64,000 bases of DNA from Hawksworthiomyces lignivorus (lineage: Eukaryota; Ascomycota; Sordariomycetes; Ophiostomatales; Ophiostomataceae): assembly GCA_002917075.1 (NCBI GenBank), contig NTMA01000001.1, positions 496,001 through 560,000 of the forward strand, in the 5' to 3' direction. The notes below the pieces were generated by a model. The model was not told where the DNA came from. It searched no databases and saw nothing but the letters and a program-made list of their open reading frames with translations. This document shows, one piece after another, positions 1 to 11,390 of this stretch; position 1 is the stretch's first letter; every line of letters begins with the position of its first letter. A program made the translations under genes and the position numbers.

Positions 1-744
1 TGGAGAGCTGCTCGGTTTGCTCGTGTCTTCTTATCTCACATTCAGCAATATTGGAAGCATAATACATGCCACAGGAAATGCAGCCAACACTACCGATCTT
101 TTCGTTTAATCGTGCTGGCTGTGGTAGGGTTCTCCGGGCATTTTTTTATTTTTATTTTTATTTTTTTTGATTTGCCTCCTTTTTCCTTTCTGTTTTCTTT
201 GCTGCCTGCAATCATGTTTTTATTTTGTGGGGGGGTCACGGCGAGATTTTCGGGATGCACACATTACACAGTGAGTAGTACACTTACGAGAATACAAGAG
301 GTAGAATGTTGCTATGGGTGTTGATTGGGGGCCAACGTATGTTTAAATGAGAAAATGGGCTTATTTGACAGAGCTTCAAATATTATTTCTTATTGCTTTT
401 TCACAATCAACAGCTGGCTCAGCAGCTGAGTCCGCAACACTCATATGAAGATTATAGGCTGCCTATTGGCGTGAACCCGCCCCAAGGCGCAAGGGATAAT
501 CCCGCGCCACACTAATCGCATGCAGCTAGGCGGTGGCTGCCATAGCAACCGCGACATGCGAATAAATAATTCTAGGCGGGGTCAGCTACAGCTAACAAAA
601 AAAGGATGCAAAAGGCGAACGAATGCTGTCATCATCGCAGAGAAGAGCAGACGAGATCTTGTCTAGAGCGACATTTTGCAGACCATAGTAACGGATGGCG
701 CTCAATAGAAATCTTCCAGTCCAAGCTCAAATATATCCAATACA
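1..744. other. Left-edge intergenic region and promoter of the 745 gene
   Basis: No gene is supported here. The only open frame (112-324, plus) is a run of Phe and Leu codons from a T-rich stretch and resembles no protein. The first part is AT-rich with T tracts at about 141-180. The last 250 bases lead into the gene at 745 and form its likely promoter and leader. Confidence 0.5.
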
Positions 745-3465
745 ATGGCTAGGGTAAAGCAGCAGCCACAGAGGTTCGGTATCCGCAACCCAGAGACCAT
801 TCCAGCCCGGAGGCCGACACACAACGAGACCGAATCTGCCTCAGATGATGACCCACATGCGCGCAAAGGAGCGAAGACAAAACGGAATCGACCGCCGAAG
901 TCAAACCACAACACGAGAGGGGCTGCCCTTTTCCCGCCGTTGGAAGTGGAAGAGGAGGAAGACGTCAGCAGCAAGGCGGCACTAGAAGAAGAACAACAGA
1001 GACAGCCCAAACGGCAACGGAAGACAGCACAAAAATCTGCAGGGGTGACGGGGACACATGCGAGCAGCGAGCACCTCGATTTGCGCAGCGTCATGAGCAA
1101 GATGCGCACTGCGGTGGCGAATGCGCAGCAACCGGCAACGGCAACGGAAACAAAGGCGTCGACAGCAACGACGAGAGCGACGCGCGCAAACCAGAGAAGT
1201 CAAGAACAGCTGGAGCAACCAGAGCAACCAGAGCAACCGGAACATACAACCTCTCCACCACAGAGACCAGAATCTAAGCGCCGCCAGGCGAGAGCAAAAG
1301 GACCACCACAAATACGGGCCTCGAATAGGATTCGTGGGCGCCCGCCAGCCGTTGAGCAAGAGGCTGTCTCTCCCAGCGAGATTGATAATGGCGGCGGCAG
1401 CGAGGATGCTGCTGTTGATAACGATGGAAACGACGAGCATCGCGAGGAAGCAAGCGGTGACGACTCCGAAGACGACTTCGAGGAGCACAGAACGGACAAT
1501 TCCGATTATTCGCCAGAGCCTGCTGCGGAAGAGATTGATGCAGAGCAAAGCGATGGCACCGCAGGAGAAGAGGATGTGAGACCAGAAAGGCCAAAAGATG
1601 ACGATGTACATGAAGAGGCAGGGAACGAGATTGCAGATACGGCTGCTGCCGTGACAGATGAAGAGACGAGGACGATTGGCGTGCCGAGCGCAACGGTCCG
1701 GGCGATCATTCAACTAATGCATAGCATCGGCTGGGCTAAGAAACGAACGTGGAAGATGGCTTTCCGCTGGCTTTACGCCGACAATGAATATGGTCCCATG
1801 CCGGTCACGCCCCAGGGGCGAGAGCTCTGGGTCCAGCTGTGCGACCTTGCCAAGCTGTACGCCGCCGTCCAGCGACCAAGGTATCCGCTCCACCGGCGAT
1901 TTGACATGGCTGTGCAGAATGCCGACCTGCGGGAGGCCGAGCCGCGCATGACGCCACTCTACGACAAGATCCGACAACACGTGAGCGAGATCTGTGACGT
2001 GACCCTGAGCCCGCTGGAGGCGGTCGCCGCTCGATCTGCGCCAGACGCCCGCCGGCTGCGCGCCCTGTTGGCCGCTGACCTGTCCACGTTTGTAGTGCCG
2101 CAGGCAGCGGCTCTGCTAGAGACAGCGTACCTGCTGGGCGGTAGCGACCACGACGAGGAGCTGGACATGGACGACTTCGACGTGCCGCTGGCCACCTGCC
2201 GGCTGACGCGCCGCAGCCTCGACATTGTCAAGCGTGTTGCCTCGTGGCTCGCCCGTCTTGAGGCGGCGCTGGCACTCGAGCTGGGCTACCGGGACGAGTA
2301 CGCTTCACCCGACGGCGATGATGGAAACGGCAACGAAGATAGCGAACATGACGAGGACCATTCTCCCGCAGGCGGTGTCGGCGACGTGCGCCTGTCGCCA
2401 TCGGAGCCCACGACCAAGAAGGAATCGCGGCGGCGCCTGGTCGGGCTCATCAACAGCGTGCAGGACGAGATCTGCCGGGCCAAGATCGACCTGGAGAGCA
2501 GCGCACGCAAGGAGGCGCGGTTCCAGGCGCGCATGGCGGCGCTGCAGCAGCTGACGGAGCTGGAAGAGGCCGAGTTGCGCGCCGCCGAAGAGGCGCAGCG
2601 GCGACGGCAGCGGTTAGAAATGCAGCAGCGACTCCAGCAGAAGCAGGCGGCCGAAGAAGAGGCGGAAGAAGCAAATGAGGCTCTCCCTGCCGGCGTCGCT
2701 GTCACGCTTGCAGAGGCCGAAGTGGCCCTGGCGGCAGGCGTTGTGGAAGAGATAGTTGTTATAGAAGAGGTTGATGCGGGTGAGGTGGTGCCGACGGTGG
2801 TGGTCCAGGAAGAGGAGGTTCTGACTACGTCCGGAACAAGTGCTCTTGCGCCGGCACCTGCAGAAGAACCCATGGTTTCCTTTATCGAGGACGACGATGC
2901 TGACGACCTCGTCTTCGATGCGCCTGCCCGGCCTGCCCGGCCTGCCCGGCCTGTCACGCCGCCGCCGCTAGTCCGCGAGCAGGTGCGCAGCCAACGTGGC
3001 AGCGACAGCCAGCCCCTGATGACGCCGGCCGTCGCGGGGCCGGTGGCTGTGGAGGTGGCAGCGCCAAGCGTCGAGAGCGGAGAAGACGGGGGCGACAACA
3101 TTGAGGCCACTGAAGCTGCTGCTCAACAGCAGCGGCCAAACGGCGCGACAAGCGCGACAGTAGCAGTACCACAGTCGCCTGCTGCGTCGGTGGACGGACC
3201 TCTGCAGCGGCAGCAGCAGCAGCAGCAGCAGCAGAAGCAGCCAAGAGCTTACAAAAAAGAAGAGCTGCAGTATATTCTCAAGGTGCTCAAGCAAAAGGGT
3301 GAGCCGAATCTCGTGCGGCTGGCGCGGGACCTTGGCCGAGACGTCCTCGATGTAGCGAGCCGGGCCGAGAGCATCAAGAGCGCGACGCGGACATTGGCCT
3401 TACGGAGGCAAGAGGCCATCCCCGGGTGGGCGAGGGCAGGCTACCAGCTGTCTGCGCGCCGATAA
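745..3465 (+). CDS. Large, mostly disordered protein of unknown function
   Basis: This is a single open frame of 906 residues starting at the ATG at 745. I do not recognise it. Residues 1-310 are low complexity, rich in Gln, Glu, Arg and Asp, with an RGRPP patch like a small basic DNA-binding hook. From about 312 to 515 there is a folded-looking segment containing VPSATVRAIIQLMHSIGWAK and several later predicted helices. Residues 560-648 are strongly Gln/Glu/Arg-rich and should form a coiled coil. A short polyQ lies near 822-832. The last 70 residues form a compact basic helical block (KKEELQYILKVLKQKGEPNL onward) that resembles a Myb/SANT-like or other small nucleic-acid-binding domain; that is inference. 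The composition suggests a nuclear, chromatin-associated scaffold. The coding frame is long, codon use is GC-rich and no intron is needed, so I am confident that it is a gene but not of its role. Confidence 0.85.
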   Translation: MARVKQQPQRFGIRNPETIPARRPTHNETESASDDDPHARKGAKTKRNRPPKSNHNTRGAALFPPLEVEEEEDVSSKAALEEEQQRQPKRQRKTAQKSAGVTGTHASSEHLDLRSVMSKMRTAVANAQQPATATETKASTATTRATRANQRSQEQLEQPEQPEQPEHTTSPPQRPESKRRQARAKGPPQIRASNRIRGRPPAVEQEAVSPSEIDNGGGSEDAAVDNDGNDEHREEASGDDSEDDFEEHRTDNSDYSPEPAAEEIDAEQSDGTAGEEDVRPERPKDDDVHEEAGNEIADTAAAVTDEETRTIGVPSATVRAIIQLMHSIGWAKKRTWKMAFRWLYADNEYGPMPVTPQGRELWVQLCDLAKLYAAVQRPRYPLHRRFDMAVQNADLREAEPRMTPLYDKIRQHVSEICDVTLSPLEAVAARSAPDARRLRALLAADLSTFVVPQAAALLETAYLLGGSDHDEELDMDDFDVPLATCRLTRRSLDIVKRVASWLARLEAALALELGYRDEYASPDGDDGNGNEDSEHDEDHSPAGGVGDVRLSPSEPTTKKESRRRLVGLINSVQDEICRAKIDLESSARKEARFQARMAALQQLTELEEAELRAAEEAQRRRQRLEMQQRLQQKQAAEEEAEEANEALPAGVAVTLAEAEVALAAGVVEEIVVIEEVDAGEVVPTVVVQEEEVLTTSGTSALAPAPAEEPMVSFIEDDDADDLVFDAPARPARPARPVTPPPLVREQVRSQRGSDSQPLMTPAVAGPVAVEVAAPSVESGEDGGDNIEATEAAAQQQRPNGATSATVAVPQSPAASVDGPLQRQQQQQQQQKQPRAYKKEELQYILKVLKQKGEPNLVRLARDLGRDVLDVASRAESIKSATRTLALRRQEAIPGWARAGYQLSARR

Positions 3466-6156
3466 AGATTACATGCGTTGTACGGATGACGAGGAATAAT
3501 TTTTGTATACTTTTTTTTACTCTTTTTTTTCTTATTTTCTGGGTATGAGGAAGGCGTTTGTGCAAGCGACATCCCAGGTATGATGCTACGAATTGGGCCG
3601 GGTGTTTTATGTTTGAGCGTTCGTGTAGATTGTGTACTGTTTGCTATATGTGGCGTTGTCTTGGAAGGCGCTTGCGATTTCGCTTTGCGATACCACGATA
3701 CCATTGTTTCGTTGTCAGTCCTCTTGTAATGGGAATTTAGTGCTTCTTTACATGGCGTTTTCGAAATACGCGATTGATATCTATAGACATGAGGTTCCCC
3801 TCCGTCTCAATTAAAATAGCGATGCTTGAGCACGGCCTGCCGCTCGTCATTCGCCAGAGCTCCTCTTTCGCGCCTCGTTTTAATTAAACTTTCCTCCTGT
3901 CCAATAGTCTATGCTCCGTACTTTGGGGCGTCTTATTACAAGCACAGCCCAGAGGACCGAATCAATGCACATACGCTTTTAATACCATTTAATACCACAG
4001 CCTCTGCTTGCTGTACCCCGTACATCGTACATATGCAAGATACCGTCCTTCAGCTGTCGCAAATGGCCAAGGCACAAGAGGCAAAAAGCATAGACCGCCG
4101 ATCATGATGCGCTCGCTGCTGTCTAATGATGACAAGCAAAGCTCTGCGCATTATACGGCGTACTCGGAGATGCCTCTGGACAGGGAGTATTTGTGTTCTT
4201 TCATTCTCACCAGTGCTGGCCTCGGCGTACATTGGGACGGTTCTCTCCTCTCTGGAGATCCTTCTCGACGTACCCCGTTGTCACGCGCAGGTTCCCTCCT
4301 CTTCTCGCCCCCTTTCCGTCATCGACTCTGTGCTCGCCCTTGCAGGCATGGAGCAGTCCGGTCAGGACCCTCCGAAACCATGACGCTGGATGGCCTCTCA
4401 CAGCATTACCTCTCCCCCCTTTTTTATTTTTATTCTGTATCTTTCTTTGTTGGCATATTGAACTCGTATTAACAAACGTATTATTGCCATCAATGCCTGC
4501 AGCCAAATGTGAGAAAGATCTGACACGTCGGTAGTTCAGGGAAAAGAAGAGGGACAGAAATGCAGGGAAGCGTGAGAAAAAGGAACAAAAGCCACAGGGA
4601 TCGGCGCAATTCCCGTCGTTTCAAAAACGACACTGGCAAATCCGAGGAGCAGCCAGAGGAGCAAGGGCGGCGGGCACACGCAAGAGGCTTTTCTTCCCCA
4701 CCATAAAAAAAAGAATATATATGCTTACGGAAGAGGAAAAGAACAGGGAGAGCTCTCGCCTCTGGTGCAGCCCGCCAGCAGCCGTGTGACATCCAGAGCT
4801 GCAGCCGGTACTATGCTGACCCACGCTACCGAGCACAGAGTTGCATTATCTTCTTACGCGTTGCAATCCAGTCAGTCGTCTTGCCTTTTTCCAGTCTGCT
4901 GCAAGAGGTTGGTACGCTAGCTGATGCTCCTCTGTCCACGTTGCAGAACGGCCTTCCTGGAAGAGAGCATCGACAATCAAAAAAAAATATAAAATAGACG
5001 CAACACGCGTCGAACGGTGAATAGGAGGCTTTTGCCTGACCATCCATCGTATTCACATGCTCCGATTCTGCGTAGCATGTTTTCTCGCCTGCGCAGGGAG
5101 CACCTCGCCGTGCTCTCTCCTGCGATCTCCGTAGTTGTAATTACATATTGTACGCTTTGGTGCAAGACGCCCTCTCCTATGGGGCCTGGTCTAACTCGAT
5201 TTCTACAGGTCCAAGGGTCTGTCCACCTGTTGTGTAATTTGCCCACGGCCTCTTTTTCTGGTAGTTAGCGCCCACCCGCCGGCTGCCCCTGACTCGACTG
5301 GTCCAGCATGGGGGAAAGGTCAACGGCCAGTTGGGACGAAAGTGAAGAAGGAGCGAAGGCCTGTGCTTGCTTCCATGCTTCCCTGCTTCCTTGCTCCCCT
5401 GCTTCCCTACTTCCATGTGTCCCTGCCTCTTTCCATTTTCTGGTGCCGCTGCCTGCTCTCTTTCTCTCTCTCTCTCCTCTTCCCTCTCGCTCTCTGTTTC
5501 GCACACAAAATCTCTTGTCTCTTTTCTTCCTGTTTGGTATTTCCTTCCCGGGCTCCATCCCTCTATATTTTTACCTTTTCTGGTTCTGGACCAGGGAAAG
5601 CTTTCCGCGCCTTCCCACTTTAATTTTCTGGTCTACCCCCTTGCTCTTTCCCTTTCCCGAAGAATCCAACCCCCCCCCCCCCCCCCCCAATTAAATTCCT
5701 ACATCTGCTTTCAACACCTTTTTTCTTCTTCTCTTCCATCATCAAGTTGAGACGACTTTCTCAATTTCTTGTATCTTTTGTTTCTCTCTATCGTATCTTT
5801 GTTGCTGCGCTTGTCCTCGCACGTTTTGTTCCTATTTGGTTTCGCAAAGCAATAAGGAGAAGTACGCCAAATACGAGCTATTATTGCTCCTGGTTCCCAC
5901 TTTACTTCCTTTTCTTAGTGGGTTCCTGGACCCAGTACGCGGAGGATTACCTTTTTGCTTTAATTTGCTGTTGCTATTTTTTTGTCCCTTGTGCTTTTCA
6001 ACGAAGCTCTTGCTACTTGACAATTTCTTTTCTTGTTCCATTGTGATCCCAGTCTTATTCGACGGCTTAAGCTTGAACATCCCTCGTTGGTTCTGGTGTC
6101 TTCAATTTTGCTTCGTCGAGTTGCGAAGACCGGCATACGGGTACTTATTTCAGGAG
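3466..6156. other. Intergenic region and pyrimidine-rich leader of the coiled-coil gene
   Basis: No gene is supported between 3466 and about 5200. From about 5360 the plus strand becomes strongly C/T-rich. It includes a degenerate run of CTTCCNTGCTTCC-like units at 5365-5440, CT dinucleotides at 5460-5480 and a run of 19 C at 5670-5688. From 5418 to 6181 the plus strand has no ATG at all. This fits a long 5' leader of the gene that starts at 6454. Confidence 0.5.
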
Positions 6157-6370
6157 GTGAGTGAAGCGCGGAGATCTGCTTATGAGAGAGAAGCGAAGAG
6201 ACATCAAAGACAGCCGGACGAGACAATTCCAACACGCAATACCTAAGTGGTGGTATTGTTTTAGGAAAGCTTCTTTGTCCTGTCGTTAGTTATTGCATCT
6301 TGCAAATGGTTCGGGCCGTATGCGCCCCTGGCGCAAAATCCAGTACTGACTGATTGTTGGTTAGATTTAG
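6157..6370 (+). other. Inferred 5' UTR intron of the coiled-coil gene
   Basis: A GTGAGT donor at 6157 pairs with a TACTGAC branch point at 6344-6350 and a TTTAG acceptor ending at 6370. All three ATGs found between 5418 and the start codon (6182, about 6305 and about 6318) lie inside this intron. Removing it leaves a leader without upstream start codons. The splice sites are read from the sequence; the use of the intron is inferred. Confidence 0.5.
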
Positions 6371-6453
6371 CGCTGTCCGTTTAAACCAGAAGGTCCCGGC
6401 AGAACACAATCCTTCCACTTTGTGACTTCCTACACGCTCTGCACATCTCCACC

Positions 6454-9400
6454 ATGGCCGACACCAACGGAACCGAAATCGTCCTCGAGACCCCTGCCGC
6501 CGCACCTGCCCCCGAGTCCGCGCCCCTGGCTCCCCCTCCCGTGGACGTGCCTTCCGATGCACCTGATGCATCTCCCAAGGCCGACAAGTCTGCTCCCAAG
6601 ACGCCAACGAGGCTAGTTGCACCCAAAGCAGCAGCAGCAGCAAAGACGGCAGCTGGTACTACAGCCACGAAGCGGCCTTCGACCGTCGGTACTAGCACTG
6701 CGTCAAGCACTGCCGCCCGCCGTACTGGTCTTGTCAGCGGCGCGCCTGCGAAGCCTACCACGGCCTCTACGACTTCTCGCACTAGCACTGTTGGCAGTGG
6801 CCTAAGCAAGCCCCCGACGCGCCCGGTTGTTGGTGCGGCATCGACTGCCACGAAGCGGCCAACCACATCATCGTCTTCGGCTACGCACCGGTCCAACCCG
6901 TCGGCGTCCGAGGATGAAAAGAAGCGCACTCCTATCGGCTCTGCAGCTCGTCGCACGTCCGCTGCGCCGAGTGCCGGCGCCGCCTCAACTGCGGCTAAAA
7001 CGACCGTCAGACAGTCCACTGCCTCGTCCCCTGCTGCCGGCACAGCTGCCGCCGCCCGGAAGCCTGCATTGGCTTCTTCCACGTCTGGAACCTCGCCTGC
7101 CGCGCACAAGCCAGCAGGTAGCACTTCATCTGCTGGAACAACGACGACCCGGCCGACAACGACTCGCCCAACAGGCACGGGGTTAGTGGCCGAGGCGAAA
7201 AAGAGGCTCTCCACGGCCGGCGTCGCCTCTGCAAGCTCGCATCCCACGACGACGGCAGCTACTCGCCACGCACCTCGCCCATCTCTGTCCTCAGCAGGTG
7301 CCGCATCTTCGGCTGCAGCAGCTGCATCGGTAAAGGTAGCCGATGAGCTCAAGGAGAAACTGGAGGCGAAGGAGAAGGAGATCGCCGATCTAAAGGCACA
7401 GATTGCCTCGTCCCAGGACAAGATTGACTCGTTGAACAGCCAGCTCGAGAAGGGCAATGTGGAAGAGAAGGAGCAGAGCGACCTCATCAGCGACCTCAAG
7501 GCCCAGCATGAAGAAGCAATTGCCGCTCTAAATGCCCGCGTGGCAGAGACCGAAGAGAAGCTCCGCAGTGCAGAAGCCGATCTTGCTCAACACAGATCAG
7601 AATACGACGGTGTTGCTTCCGCCAAAGACGCCACCGACGCCGAGGTTGCTTCCCTAAAGAAGACGCTCGAAACACTCCAGGCAGAGCACGATCAGAAGCT
7701 GCAGGAGAACGATGCTGCCATTGCCCGAGCGGCCGAGGATCATGCCTCCGCACTCGAGGCTCTCAAGCAGTCCCTCTCCGCGGACCACACTGCTGCTATT
7801 GAGGCAATCGAGGCCAAGCATGTCGATAGCTTGAGAGAAGGCCAAGAATCTTCATCCGCCGCACACGAGCAGGCCGTCGCCGAGCTCACGTCGCGTCATG
7901 AAGCCGCTATTGCGGAGCTCCAGGCAAAGATCGATAACCTCTCTGCATCTGAGGCCGAGGTCGAGGCAGCAAACAAGGACAAGATTGCCGTCCTTGAATC
8001 GGAGGTGACTGAGCTAAAGGCCAAGCTAGAGCTGGCTGAGAAGGCAGCTGAAGATGCGAAGGCAGATACGAGCGCCGTGTCGGCAGTCGAGGCTCAGCTG
8101 CAGGCGGCCCAGAAAGCTGCCGAAGAGGCAAAGGCGGAAATTGAAGCAAAGGACGCTAAAATTGCCGCAGTAGAAAAGGCCGTCGCTGAACTCCAGGCAG
8201 AGCTGGAAGCCGCACGCGCGTCGGCGGACGAGGCAAAGGCATCTCTGGAGGATCTCCAGAGTGCCGTGGATGCCGCCAATGAGGAAAGCAGCGGCAAGGA
8301 TGAGACCATTGCGAAGCTGAAGAGCGAACATGAGACTGCCTTAGAAAAGCACCGCAAAGAGCTACAGCAGATCTCGAAGGACTACGAGGATGAAATCGAA
8401 AGCCTGCGGGGCGACGCATTTTTTAAGCGGAAGTTCCAGGACCTCGAGGTAAAGCACAACGAACTCGTCGAAGCCCATGCCAAGGCCCAGGACGACAATG
8501 CACAGGCACTAGGAGCCGCACTGGCTGATCATGCTGCTGCCCTGGAAGCGAAGACGGCTGCTCACCAGCAGGATATCGACACTCTCCGCGCCAGCCACAG
8601 CGAGGAGCTAGAGAGCGCAAAGTCGGCGGCCAGCAGTGCTAAAGAGACCTACCAGTCTGAGCTCGACGCGCTCAAGGCAAGCCATGCGCAGCAGATCGAC
8701 GCACTGAAGGCTGATTCGTCTGCTGCCTTGGCGAAAGACGTCGAAGAACTGCGCGCGTCCCACGCTGCGGCTATTGCTGCATTAGGCCAGGAGCATACCG
8801 CTCAGACGGAGAAGTTGCTGGCAAGCCATGCGGAGGAGCTCGCTGCTGCTAAAAACGCTGGCTCAGACGCTTCTGCGTCCAAGCTTGAAGAATTAAAGGC
8901 GGAGCTCGAAGGCCAACACGCCGCGGCGCTGCAAAAGCTGCACGCCGAGCTGGAAGAGCGCCACGCGGCTGAGCTGCAGAAGACCACCGATGCAAATGGT
9001 GCCGCGCTCGAAGCAGCTAAAGCACAGGCTGCTGCCGAGCACGCCGCTGCCCTTGAACAGTTCAAGACTGATTTAGAGAGCCAGCACAGTAGCGAAATCG
9101 AGAATCTGATTTCTCTTCATTCCGAGGCTCTCGAGGGAGCGAAGAACGCAGGATCATCAGAATCATCCGCCCTCAGGGAGGCCCATGCAAAGGAGCTTAC
9201 GGACTTGAACACGCAATATACTTCCGTCTCGGAGCGTGCTGCTGACCAGGAGAAGCGCATCGCGGAGATCGAGACCGCTCTAGCTGAGACCCATGCTGAA
9301 CTGGCAAAGGTGAATGAGGAGCGCGATGCGCTGGGCGGCCAGTTGGCACAGGTGAAGATGGAGAAGTTCGAAGCCGAGGCTACACTTGACGCGGTAAAGA

Positions 9401-10240
9401 ACCAGAAGCCTGATACGAGTGAGGCCGACGCATTACGCGCAGAGCTTTCCTCCCTCAAGAAAGCCCACGAGGACGAGCTCTATGCGGCCAATTCCAAGGC
9501 AGCCAACACAGCTGACGAGCTGCGCTCCGCACAAGAAGACCTCGAACTGTTGCAGAAGGAGCTCCAGGCCCACAAGGACGACGCTGACGCCAAAGCAAAG
9601 ACGTCGAAGCTCGACTATGCCGAGATGCACGACTCCATGACCCAGATTGTCGAGGAGGCTCAGCAGAAGACCGCTGAAGCCGAGCGCAAGGTGGAAGACC
9701 TTCTCGCCCAGCTGAAGATCAAGGAGGCGGAGCTTGCTGAGGCAAATGTGCGTTCTCCATATAATGACTCTTATCCCGCTGTATGAAATACGTTCACGAA
9801 TTCTTCAGCTAACAACGCTTTACAACAGACCAAAGCACAGCAAGCGCCTAAAGGTTTGGCGGCCAGCCGGTTTGCCAGCCAGCCTGATGAAGACGAAGCC
9901 GCCACCAACGAGTCTGGTGCCCCTGCTTCCGCGGAAGGTGAGCCCGGCACACCGGACCATACTTCAGCGGCTTTAGCTTCGGTGCGAGCGACATAGCTCC
10001 CCCATTGCTTTTGTCCGGTTTCAAATTGGACCCTAAGAGACTAACATCAGCGGCCTTCTAGATAGCTAAAGCTCGGGTCACCGCTCGCGGACTGCAGGAG
10101 CTTGACAACGAAATACACCAACGGAATTCTGAGTACGTCGCTTCCCGACACTGAATTCTCACCCCATTTTTTTTTAGTTTGCAAAGGCCAGCTACTAATT
10201 GCATCTATATAGAATCTTAAGAGTTATTTCTGGCAACTGA
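6454..10240 (+). CDS. Long coiled-coil protein (M-protein-repeat-like), four exons
   Basis: Exons are 6454-9747, 9829-9981, 10062-10132 and 10213-10240, giving 1,181 residues. The introns have GTGCGT, GTGCGA and GTACGT donors, with GCTAAC, ACTAAC and ACTAAT branch points just before the acceptors. The ATG sits in a CACC context. Residues 1-285 are disordered and rich in Ala, Ser, Thr, Pro and KRP basic patches, as in many cytoskeleton-binding tails. Residues from about 290 to the end are almost continuous heptads with repeated Ala-Glu-Leu-Lys and AAALE/HAAEL patterns. The last exon completes a heptad-rich tail (LQELDNEIHQRNSEILRVIS), which supports the splice model. No catalytic motif is visible. 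Such proteins are usually annotated only as M-protein repeat or myosin-tail-like. A structural role is inferred. Confidence 0.88.
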
Positions 10241-10885
10241 AATATCGCATAAGCAGAGGCGACTCTGAACCTGTCCCGCAAATAAAATATTGTCCCGTAC
10301 CTGATACCCCTTGAATCTGGCTTTCGTTGTCTGTTTGCCTTTCGGCTCTTTGTTTCTCCCACTTTCTCGCTGTCTATCGAACTTCTTGCTTCGGTGACAT
10401 ATTTTAGCTCAAATGTTTTTAATGTACCATGGAGGTATTTCTGTGACGTGTTATTGTCTTGAATGTATACAGTTGGTGTACTTGCTTTTGGATCCGAAGG
10501 AACGTCTTTTTTCTCTTTTCCTTTCTCAGACAACAAAAGGCTGTCATTTTTCCACCTCCCCGTCCATGCAATCAGTCAAGAATGTATACCTCCCATTTCT
10601 TCAAATTATTGTCTTCTTCACTTTGAAAATACCCTTGAATTCCACTATCGTTTTATCTCGATGTTATACGTGCATATTTGTGAACCAAAGAAACACTTCG
10701 ATCTATAGTCTTCGATTAAATCTCAAAGTCTGTTTGTTTCCCTCGCGTACGGAGAGAGTTAGAGGAATTGCTCGGTACTGTCTCGGCTAGAGGTATCATT
10801 CTAGACACCTCAGGTTCGCAGCAAACGCAACGGAAAAAGAGAAATGACCATAGTGACCAAGAAATAGGAAATATTCAAAAGGATA
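10241..10885. other. Intergenic region after the coiled-coil gene
   Basis: AT-rich sequence with short chance frames only. It would hold the 3' end of the coiled-coil gene and the promoter of the small membrane protein. I see no conserved element. Confidence 0.4.
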
Positions 10886-11326
10886 ATGAGCCACCCCCGA
10901 CGCTCGATTCCTTTGTCGTTGGCTAGGCCATTCCCTAGAGAAATCCATTCTACAGAGCGCTTTCATCGTGTGCTAGCTCTTATGCATATGCTTGACACGA
11001 CATCAACAACTACCGTGTTGTCAAATTCGGTCGTTCTCTCTGGTCCCTATCTTCCGGGCCGCAGTATGACTGCAGCTATCAACAGCATCAACAGTAGCAG
11101 CTTATCCAGTGGTGATGACGGTAATGCTGATGGGCTCTCCATGAGCGGTCAAATCGGCGTCGCCCTGAGTGTTGTCTTCTTGGCTCTGCTGCTCGGAGGT
11201 CTCGGCCTCTGGGCCACCACGAAAACTAGAGCGAAGACTAAAGCGAAGACCAGGCTTGCAGCGACGAATCGCTATGCAAGGACACTCACGCTCAGTGCGA
11301 GTTCGCAGAACGATTCGGAGTGGTAA
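10886..11326 (+). CDS. Small predicted single-pass membrane protein
   Basis: An open frame of 146 residues. The first 90 residues are rich in Ser and Thr, with no clear signal peptide. One hydrophobic segment at about 91-111 (IGVALSVVFLALLLGGLGLW) is followed by a strongly basic stretch (TKTRAKTKAKTR). That order suggests a type III or type I membrane protein with a short basic cytoplasmic tail, as in small fungal wall-sensor-like proteins. I do not recognise the family. The start could instead be one of the internal Met codons near residue 33. It lies tail to tail with the SET gene, only 64 bases away. Confidence 0.5.
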   Translation: MSHPRRSIPLSLARPFPREIHSTERFHRVLALMHMLDTTSTTTVLSNSVVLSGPYLPGRSMTAAINSINSSSLSSGDDGNADGLSMSGQIGVALSVVFLALLLGGLGLWATTKTRAKTKAKTRLAATNRYARTLTLSASSQNDSEW

Positions 11327-11390
11327 CATGTGGGCAGCAATCAGAAGAGCAACTCCGGCTTTCTCATCTTGATCAAGGCAAAGCAAATCT

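Noticed and set aside
5747..6246. Frames of 99 and 136 codons before the coiled-coil gene
   Set aside because: They are T-rich leader sequence; the 136-codon frame starts with a non-ATG codon, and neither resembles a protein.
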